Of a stretch of DNA of 5,364 bases, positions 1-5,364 are shown piece after piece (positions within the stretch are counted from its first letter, which is position 1; each line of letters opens with the position of its first letter). Under the pieces are notes generated by a model. The model did not search any database, was not told the origin of the DNA, and saw nothing but the letters and a program-made list of their open reading frames with translations. This DNA is from Flexicrinis sp001567485 (GTDB lineage: Bacteria; Chloroflexota; Anaerolineae; Aggregatilineales; Phototrophicaceae). The stretch covers positions 1 to 5,364 of the forward strand of contig SZPI01000154.1 in assembly GCA_030263635.1 (NCBI GenBank). Reading direction: 5' to 3'. The position numbers and the translations under genes are program-made.

Positions 1-837
1 GGTCAGCTGCGCGATCTTCGGCTCGTCAAGCCCCAGCGGCGGCATCTGCGCATCCCGCAGCGAAGGCCGGATGTGCTCGGGGTTAGGCTTGATCCGCATC
101 AAGCTGGATGTGGGGTTGCGCCCCTGCCCGACGATGGCTTTTACGCGGCGCTGGTTGACGGCATAGCGATAGCGTAGGTCGGTGCGGTCGTGGAAGCGAT
201 TCAAGGCACGTCCAACAAACTGAAGGCCGCGGGTGAAATGCTCGCGGCGGAAGCCGAGCGCCACCGCGACCGCCGCCCCAAGCATGATCGCGAACACGAG
301 ACTCGCCGCCGCGCTGCCGATCATGCCGGTCACGACACTGCTCAACGCGCCGCCGATCGCGCCGCCGCCCTGACCGGCACGCGCCACCGCGCGGAACTCC
401 GCATCGCCCGCCGCCAGATGCAGCATCGCGAGCACGGCGAAGAACGCCAGTTCGATGGCGAGGATACGGTGAATTCCGAGCTTGACGTGAACTCCGACAC
501 GCGGCAGCAGGATCCACACGCCGAGCGCGAAGATGCCCAAGCAGACGAGGATCGCGCCGTAGCCGAACAGCGACGTCAGCGCGCCGCCCCACGCGCGCGC
601 CATTGCCGCGCTGCCGGACACGTCGGCGAGCGCCATGAACGACACTAGGCCGAACATGATCAACACGACGGCGACGACTTCCGGAGTCCACGGCGGAATG
701 TTGTCGAACACCGTATCCCAAAACTCCGGAGAGACACGGAATTGTTCGAGCTTTTCACGCCGGCTCATCGGAGGCGGGGTGGGTTCGGAGGGGGCTGCCG
801 GGGGTTTCCGGCCGCCGTTGGTGGGGCGCTGGGCCAC
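1..837 (-). CDS. ftsK: FtsK/SpoIIIE-family DNA translocase, N-terminal membrane domain (partial, runs off left edge)
   Basis: FtsK/SpoIIIE proteins are septum-located, ATP-driven motors that pump double-stranded DNA during chromosome segregation and division. Only the first 279 codons are in the window; the RecA-like motor and the DNA-reading gamma domain would lie beyond position 1. Reading the minus strand from a GTG at 837 gives a Pro-rich, basic start (residues 1-23), then four hydrophobic segments at about 53-72, 90-111, 122-143 and 172-196. Before the fourth is a Gly-rich loop, GQGGGAIGGALSS (156-168), like the loop typical of the FtsK 4TM domain. After it comes a basic cytoplasmic stretch and a Pro-rich linker (about 197-279), as expected before the motor. 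The GTG start is preferred because AGAGG lies 11 bases upstream and an in-frame stop lies just beyond; an in-frame ATG at 768 (residue 24) has no ribosome binding site. The family call rests on the membrane layout and loop, not on the motor, so a different four-segment membrane protein is not fully excluded. Confidence 0.85.
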   Translation of the reverse strand, partial: MAQRPTNGGRKPPAAPSEPTPPPMSRREKLEQFRVSPEFWDTVFDNIPPWTPEVVAVVLIMFGLVSFMALADVSGSAAMARAWGGALTSLFGYGAILVCLGIFALGVWILLPRVGVHVKLGIHRILAIELAFFAVLAMLHLAAGDAEFRAVARAGQGGGAIGGALSSVVTGMIGSAAASLVFAIMLGAAVAVALGFRREHFTRGLQFVGRALNRFHDRTDLRYRYAVNQRRVKAIVGQGRNPTSSLMRIKPNPEHIRPSLRDAQMPPLGLDEPKIAQLT

Positions 838-848
838 GCGCGGTAATA

Positions 849-853
849 CCTCT
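849..853 (-). promoter_or_regulatory. Ribosome binding site for the GTG start of ftsK
   Basis: On the minus strand this reads AGAGG, 11 bases before the GTG at 837-835. The spacing is slightly long but usable. The alternative ATG at 768 is preceded by a C-rich stretch with no Shine-Dalgarno match, so this site decides the start and adds 23 residues to the ATG-initiated protein. Confidence 0.5.
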
Positions 854-875
854 ACTCAGGGTGCGTAGACGTCCT

Positions 876-884
876 ATTTTAGCA
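876..884 (-). promoter_or_regulatory. Candidate extended -10 promoter for ftsK
   Basis: The minus strand reads TGCTAAAAT, an extended -10 element (TG, one base, then TAAAAT) with five of six matches to TATAAT. No convincing -35 box is found 16-18 bases upstream, which fits promoters that rely on the extended -10. Transcription would start near 869, giving a leader of roughly 30 bases. It stands out as an AT-rich patch in a very GC-rich region. Confidence 0.5.
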
Positions 885-909
885 CGGACGGCGGCGGACA
901 CACCGTTGA

Positions 910-937
910 TTGCGAGTGCGAGTTCTGTCGGTACAAT
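910..937 (+). promoter_or_regulatory. Candidate promoter for the kinase-like receptor gene
   Basis: TTGCGA (910-915, four of six matches to TTGACA) and TACAAT (932-937, five of six to TATAAT) are 16 bases apart, which fits a housekeeping sigma-70-type promoter. Transcription would start near 943-945, leaving a leader of about 50 bases before the ATG at 993. A tandem hexamer, TGCGAGTGCGAG (911-922), overlaps the -35 and spacer and could be an operator or chance. A weaker -35 (TTGATT, 906-911) would need a 20-base spacer and is less likely. Confidence 0.5.
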
Positions 938-977
938 AGGGGACTGATGCCTGTCGGTGCGCGCCACCGGGGCAAAC

Positions 978-984
978 AGGAGAG
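978..984 (+). promoter_or_regulatory. Ribosome binding site deciding the ATG start at 993
   Basis: AGGAGAG lies eight bases before the ATG at 993, a strong Shine-Dalgarno match at near-ideal spacing. It argues against the in-frame GTG at 957, which has no comparable site and would add 12 residues without resemblance to a kinase start. Confidence 0.8.
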
Positions 985-992
985 TTTCTTGC

Positions 993-3900
993 ATGGCGGA
1001 AAGCCTATTTGACGGTCGATACCGGTACGACCTGATTTATCCGCGGGGGCGTAGTGGTGAGACGCTGCGGGCGGTGGACACGGCGAACGGGGATCGTCCG
1101 GTTGTGATCAAGCGCCCGGCCCCCGGTGATGCGCCCCCGATTCGCGCGGCTCAAGAAGTGAGCATCGCCAACGAACGGCGGGCGTTGACGCGTTTGGCCG
1201 GCCACCCGGTCTTGACGGAACTGGTTGCCGAGGGACAGTACATCGTCGGCGGACAGGCGCACCAATATATCGTGGTCGAACGCGCCGATGGCATCATCAT
1301 CGCCGACGAGGTGCTGCGGCTGTCTCAGCAGGGCGACCGGCTCCCCGAACTGGAGATGCTGGTCATCGCCGACCGCCTGCTCGACCTGCTGTACACCGCG
1401 CACAGTAAAGACATCGTCTATAACGACGTCGACGCCAAGCATCTGTTCTGGAACCGCGATACCTACCGCCTCAAGGTCATCGACTGGGGTAACGCGGTGT
1501 TCCTGCAAGGCGACGAAGTGACCGGGCAGGGGATCAGCAAGCAGAGCGATATTTATCAGGTCGGCGAGCTGTTGTACTTCATCGTGACCGGCGGCGGCCG
1601 GCCGGAAGTCCCGCGTGACGCGCCGGATGAATGGTCGCCCGACTTCAAAGAGGACGACCCGCGCATTCAGCCGCGCCTGAGGGCGGTCATCGGACGGGCG
1701 CTGCATCCGCGTTCTGTGCGCCGCTACCAGTACCTGATCGAAATGCAGCGCGCCCTAACTGAATACCGCCAGCCGCTGGAGCGCGAGCGCGACTCGGTGC
1801 TGGCGCGCTGCCGCGACCGGCTCAAGAGCAACCTGAGCAAGAACGACCTCATCGCGCTCAACCAGACGTTGGAGAGCGCGCTGGCGATGGATCCCGGTTT
1901 CCCGGCCGCCAAGCAAATCCGCGCGGACATCGAATCGCGCTTGCAAGCCCTCGACCTCGCGGCCGGGTTGGACGCCGCGCGCATCTACATAGAAGGCGGC
2001 AACTACCCCCGCGCCATCGAGTTGTTCAATGAGTTGGCGCAGCGTGCCAGCGGCGATTGGCTGCTGCGCGTCCATGTGCTGATCGACTCGGCGCAAATCC
2101 TGCACGATATGACGCCCGGACGTGCGCCCGCCGCCGGTATTCTCGACGGGCTGGACTTGTTGTTCGACGGGAAATTCGCGGCCGCTGGATACCTGCTGGT
2201 CGCGGCAGACAGCGAAGACGCCACCTCGCGCAAGGCCCAGTGGTTGATCGCCGAGCGAATCTCGGCGCATGTGCCGGAAGTTCAGCTTCTACGGCCGAAC
2301 CTGTACCGGCTTGAGCTTGCGCTGTCGGCGTTGGGCAGCGCGGGCCTGAGCATCGGCGAGCCGCGGCGTGTGCTGGCCGAAGTGCGCACGACGCTCGACA
2401 GCATGGAACCCCACACGCAGGTCGCCGAGCTGCGTGATCGCTTCCGCGACGTGGTGGATCGACTGACCGCGCTTCAGGCCCCGCTGACGACACTGACGGT
2501 CAAGAACAGCTTGAGCGACACCCAGCTGCCGCTTGGGGCGCTTGACCGCGCGACCAATGCGGCGATGGCGCTGGCCGACTGCATGCACGTTGTCGGCAGG
2601 CAAGCGGTGACCAGTCCGGCCGATGCGCGCGACGCGGTGCAGTCCAGCCGCGCGATTGACCCGACCAACCCGGCATGGGACGAGATCGAACATCTGCTCG
2701 CGGGCCTGTATCAGCGTCTGCAGACGTATCAGACCTACACGCCGACCCCCGATGGCGCAGACATCGACGGCTGGCTGACGCAAACCCAAGCCGAACTCGA
2801 CCCGTACCGGCAGGTGCTGTTCGACGACACGCTCGACAGTATGTTGGCCGGGGTCAAGTCGGCACAGTCCAAGTGGAAGGATTTTGCGGCGGCGTCGATT
2901 GTCGGCAACCGGGGTGAGGCGGTCAACGCGCTGACGCAGGCCATCGACAACGTTTCGATGCTCAGCCCGACGCTGTCCGGATGGCTCAGCCATTTGCGCA
3001 GCGTAGTCGAGAACACGCGCTATGTTGAGCGCCACGCCTTGTACGGCGGGTTGGGCCGCACGTTGGCGGACGGGTGGGAGGCGTTCGACCGCGGCCGGTT
3101 GGTCGACGCCGAACGCTTGGGCGAGGACGCGCTCCAGATCGCCCATGACGAACGCGAACGCGCCGCTGCATCTAAGCTGCACAGCCTGTCGAAGCTGGCC
3201 CGCGAGTGGGTCGAGCGCGGCGGGGCGGCCAGTGCGAGCCGCAGCAAACAGGCGCTCGATCTGCTGGTGAACGAATACGAACCCGATCAGGCGAAGCTCA
3301 AGCAGGATTTCGACGCGCAGATGCCCAGCCGCGAAGCCTACCTCAAGTCGATGAGCCGGGGGCTGGTCGAAATCTTCGCGCGCCACAGCACGGCGTCGAC
3401 GCGTGTGCTGGCGTTCGACTATCTGCTCAACGCGACGATTCAAGCGCACGAGGGGCAGTTCGCCAGCTATGAGTTCTACCGCGAGGCGGCGATGCGCGCA
3501 TTCGGGGAAGCCGGCCCGCGCCATCCGCTGACGCGCTCGCTGGAGGAATTTGTCGACCGCAAGCGCGAGCTGATCCGCATCAGCGGCGAGGTCAACACGC
3601 TGTCCGGCGCGCAGGCGCTCGCCCACATCGAGCGCCTGCGCCGCACCATTGACGAAAGCCCGCTGAACAAGAGCCTGCTGTCGCTGACCGGCAGTCTACG
3701 GGATGTCGAGGCGGCCCTGCGCGACTGGGGCGATGGCGAGTTTCGCGTCGCTGGCGGGCGCATCGAGTCCGCGATCAAGCAGCTGCAAGAGGTGGAGACG
3801 GCGCACGGCGTTGTCGCGCCGGCGTACCGCGCATGGCTGGAGAACCTCATCCGGGGCGCGGCGGAACTCACCGTTCAGATGCGCGCCATGCGTCAGACCA

Positions 3901-5342
3901 TCGAGAAGATGCCCGACGTCCCGCCGGATACCGTGCGCGACGCGCATCACAAGATCGTCGACATCAGCGTCAAGCAGGTCGGCGAACTGACAGCCGCGAA
4001 GCTTATCCAGTGGCGCGACACCTACGAGAAGTTCCTCGCCGTGTTCACCGACACACGGGTGCGTCGCAGCGCGCGCCTCGAACGCTTCAGCGAGCTGTTC
4101 CGCGCCATGTTCATCGACCGGCATCCGGCGTATTCGCTGTACCGGCACTGGTACACGGTCACCGAGAACGCGCCGGAGTTCCCCGCGCCGCCGACCAGTG
4201 AGCCGGTGCCGACTCTGCGCGATGAAGAGGACTTGATCCTGACTCCGTCGGTCATGCCGCCGCTCGATGATGACGACGACCCGCAGCTTGCGCCGGCGGA
4301 CGCGCGCTCGAAACGCACGGCGCGCGCGGCATCTGAGCCAGCGCCGAAGCGGTGGTGGGGCCGCTGGATCCTGCTGTTTGTGTTGATCGCGGCCATCGCG
4401 GCGGCTGCGCTCATCATCGGGCCGCGCCTGTTCAATTCGCAGCAGCAGACGGGCGGCCTCGATTCGCTCGGCGTTGCGCTGACGATCACCGTAACGCCCG
4501 AACCGTCGATCACCCCGACCGAGACGGCGACATTGACCGCGACCGGCGGCGCGCCCTCAAACGATCTACCGATTACGCCTGTCGCAGCCATCGGCGATGC
4601 CACACAGCCGCCGACGCTCGAATCGACGCCAGAGCCACAAGCCCTCGCGTCCGAGCCGGCCGCGCCCACCGGGACGCCGAGTGAAACACCAAGCCCGACT
4701 CCGTCGATCACGCCGACCGCCACCGAAACCCTGCCCCCGCAGGGCTTGCAAGGCGAACAGGACTTGCTCGCGTTGATTCAGCGGCTTGCGCCTGAATCGC
4801 TGGGCTGGACAGCCGATCAATTCGGGCCGGGGCCGGACACCGGAGTCTGGCGGCTCGGCTCTGGGGCGGGCGGAACCGGCAGCGAGATACAGGTCATCCT
4901 TGACGGGGTGACGCTGGACGCCGCGTATGGGAACAGTGCGCCGGCGCGGATTCGCCGCGTGGAAGCGCAGGTCAGCCTATCGACGTATGATCCGCAGCTG
5001 TCGCCCGACCAGATCTATTTCGGCTTGATGCTGGTTCCAGCCGATGGCAGCGCGCCGGTCGGGATCAAGATTCAAGCGCCGACGCTCACCCAGATCAACA
5101 TTTATCAGCGCGGCCCGGAGGGCGAACAGTTGATCGCTCAGCGCGCCGTCAACGCCGTGTTGGGCCGCCTGCGCGTCATCCGCGACCCGAACACCGCCAC
5201 CGCCGCCGTGTTCTTCAACGACGAACAGATCGGCCCGTCGATCCCGTTCGTACATGCCGATGTGCCGGTGCTGCCGGTGCTGTTCGTCCGTGACGGCGGG
5301 GTGGTCGTCAGCGTCAACAACTGGCGTGTGCAGCTTCGATAA
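993..5342 (+). CDS. Single-pass membrane protein: divergent Ser/Thr protein kinase-like domain, long TPR-like helical region, Pro/Thr-rich linker, extracytoplasmic beta-sandwich-like domain
   Basis: This complete 1449-residue protein is probably a transmembrane signalling receptor with its kinase-like domain in the cytoplasm. Residues 1-260 follow the protein-kinase fold: a Gly-poor nucleotide loop (GRSGET, 19-24), VVIK with the ATP-site lysine K40, a helix-C glutamate (probably E61), a hinge near VVERADG (94-100), catalytic loop YNDVDAKHLF with D145, metal-site DWG (164-166) and helix-F motif SDIYQVGELLY (185-195). His150 replaces the usual metal-binding Asn, Tyr-Asn-Asp replaces His-Arg-Asp, and only 18 residues separate DWG from SDIY, with no APE motif, so kinase activity is uncertain. 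Residues 270-1090 are mainly amphipathic helices with TPR-like units, for example 286-320, 326-350, 544-579 and 689-723. An acidic run (D1092-D1096) and basic residues precede one membrane segment (about 1125-1144). Positive charges on its N-terminal side predict kinase in, C-terminus out. A Pro/Thr/Ser linker (about 1166-1249) leads to a beta-rich domain (1251-1449) whose last strands resemble LamG/concanavalin-like folds. The kinase-like and membrane assignments are firm; ligand, substrate and pathway are unknown. The next gene, if any, is outside the window. Confidence 0.85.
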   Translation: MAESLFDGRYRYDLIYPRGRSGETLRAVDTANGDRPVVIKRPAPGDAPPIRAAQEVSIANERRALTRLAGHPVLTELVAEGQYIVGGQAHQYIVVERADGIIIADEVLRLSQQGDRLPELEMLVIADRLLDLLYTAHSKDIVYNDVDAKHLFWNRDTYRLKVIDWGNAVFLQGDEVTGQGISKQSDIYQVGELLYFIVTGGGRPEVPRDAPDEWSPDFKEDDPRIQPRLRAVIGRALHPRSVRRYQYLIEMQRALTEYRQPLERERDSVLARCRDRLKSNLSKNDLIALNQTLESALAMDPGFPAAKQIRADIESRLQALDLAAGLDAARIYIEGGNYPRAIELFNELAQRASGDWLLRVHVLIDSAQILHDMTPGRAPAAGILDGLDLLFDGKFAAAGYLLVAADSEDATSRKAQWLIAERISAHVPEVQLLRPNLYRLELALSALGSAGLSIGEPRRVLAEVRTTLDSMEPHTQVAELRDRFRDVVDRLTALQAPLTTLTVKNSLSDTQLPLGALDRATNAAMALADCMHVVGRQAVTSPADARDAVQSSRAIDPTNPAWDEIEHLLAGLYQRLQTYQTYTPTPDGADIDGWLTQTQAELDPYRQVLFDDTLDSMLAGVKSAQSKWKDFAAASIVGNRGEAVNALTQAIDNVSMLSPTLSGWLSHLRSVVENTRYVERHALYGGLGRTLADGWEAFDRGRLVDAERLGEDALQIAHDERERAAASKLHSLSKLAREWVERGGAASASRSKQALDLLVNEYEPDQAKLKQDFDAQMPSREAYLKSMSRGLVEIFARHSTASTRVLAFDYLLNATIQAHEGQFASYEFYREAAMRAFGEAGPRHPLTRSLEEFVDRKRELIRISGEVNTLSGAQALAHIERLRRTIDESPLNKSLLSLTGSLRDVEAALRDWGDGEFRVAGGRIESAIKQLQEVETAHGVVAPAYRAWLENLIRGAAELTVQMRAMRQTIEKMPDVPPDTVRDAHHKIVDISVKQVGELTAAKLIQWRDTYEKFLAVFTDTRVRRSARLERFSELFRAMFIDRHPAYSLYRHWYTVTENAPEFPAPPTSEPVPTLRDEEDLILTPSVMPPLDDDDDPQLAPADARSKRTARAASEPAPKRWWGRWILLFVLIAAIAAAALIIGPRLFNSQQQTGGLDSLGVALTITVTPEPSITPTETATLTATGGAPSNDLPITPVAAIGDATQPPTLESTPEPQALASEPAAPTGTPSETPSPTPSITPTATETLPPQGLQGEQDLLALIQRLAPESLGWTADQFGPGPDTGVWRLGSGAGGTGSEIQVILDGVTLDAAYGNSAPARIRRVEAQVSLSTYDPQLSPDQIYFGLMLVPADGSAPVGIKIQAPTLTQINIYQRGPEGEQLIAQRAVNAVLGRLRVIRDPNTATAAVFFNDEQIGPSIPFVHADVPVLPVLFVRDGGVVVSVNNWRVQLR
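4488..4739 (+). repeat. Low-complexity Pro/Thr/Ser/Glu linker with an internal DNA repeat, within the receptor gene
   Basis: This part of the receptor gene codes for residues 1166-1249, almost entirely Thr, Pro, Ser, Glu and Ala. An 18-base unit occurs at 4503-4520 and again at 4701-4718 with one mismatch, both coding for PSITPT. The unit probably spread by duplication. Such linkers on secreted or membrane proteins usually act as extended, often glycosylated spacers crossing the cell envelope, and they are common in Chloroflexota surface proteins. The spacer role is inferred from composition and from its place between the membrane segment and the C-terminal domain. Confidence 0.75.
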
Positions 5343-5364
5343 CTGCTGCGCCACGGCCTTCTTC

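Noticed and set aside
190..648. A 152-codon plus-strand frame opposite ftsK
   Set aside because: It is Arg/His/Ala/Glu-rich low-complexity sequence antisense to the membrane domain of ftsK, with no ribosome binding site or family resemblance.
83..721. A 212-codon minus-strand frame overlapping ftsK in a different frame
   Set aside because: Its product is almost all Arg, Gly, Ala and Pro with no structure. The neighbouring minus-strand frame gives a clear four-segment membrane protein that continues off the edge, so this is a shadow.
871..889. Inverted repeat GTCC...GGAC around the ftsK -10 box, possibly an operator
   Set aside because: The arms are only four bases with an 11-base loop, which is expected by chance in GC-rich DNA.
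957..992. GTG at 957 as the receptor start
   Set aside because: It would add 12 residues unlike a kinase N-terminus and has no Shine-Dalgarno site. The ATG at 993 has AGGAGAG at ideal spacing.
2289..3626. A 445-codon open frame on the minus strand inside the receptor gene
   Set aside because: It is antisense to strongly supported receptor coding sequence. It has low-complexity Arg/Ala/Gln-rich composition and no recognisable domain. Long antisense frames are expected opposite GC-rich genes whose codons mostly end in G or C.
5343..5364. Possible terminator after the receptor stop codon
   Set aside because: Only 22 bases remain, with no hairpin followed by a T-run, so nothing can be supported.

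Overview
The window looks like chromosomal DNA from a GC-rich bacterium, most likely a member of the Chloroflexota (Anaerolineae-like). This is inferred from three things: the high GC content, the style of the Ser/Thr-kinase-like receptor, and its long Pro/Thr/Ser extracytoplasmic linker of the TPTPSPTPT type. No marker gene confirms the placement. I see no mobile elements, RNA genes or CRISPR arrays.

The layout is two divergently transcribed genes separated by about 155 bp. On the minus strand, from position 837 off the left edge, is the N-terminal part (279 codons) of an FtsK/SpoIIIE-family DNA translocase. It has a Pro-rich cytoplasmic start, four membrane segments and the beginning of the linker to the motor, which lies outside the window. 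On the plus strand, 993-5342 is one complete gene for a 1449-residue single-pass membrane protein. In order it has a divergent protein-kinase-like domain, about 800 residues of mostly helical TPR-like sequence, an acidic juxtamembrane stretch, one membrane segment, a Pro/Thr/Ser-rich linker and a C-terminal beta-rich domain that resembles a LamG/concanavalin-type jelly roll.

The intergenic region holds a candidate promoter for each gene, facing outward with their -10 boxes about 50 bp apart, and a usable ribosome binding site for each. The layout allows shared control of a chromosome-segregation/division motor and a transmembrane kinase-like receptor, but it does not show that they work together.

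The most interesting object is the large receptor. Its kinase domain keeps the ATP-site lysine and both catalytic aspartates but has lost other hallmark residues and most of the activation segment. It sits on a giant helical scaffold and is tied to an external beta domain. I do not recognise this whole architecture as a named family.
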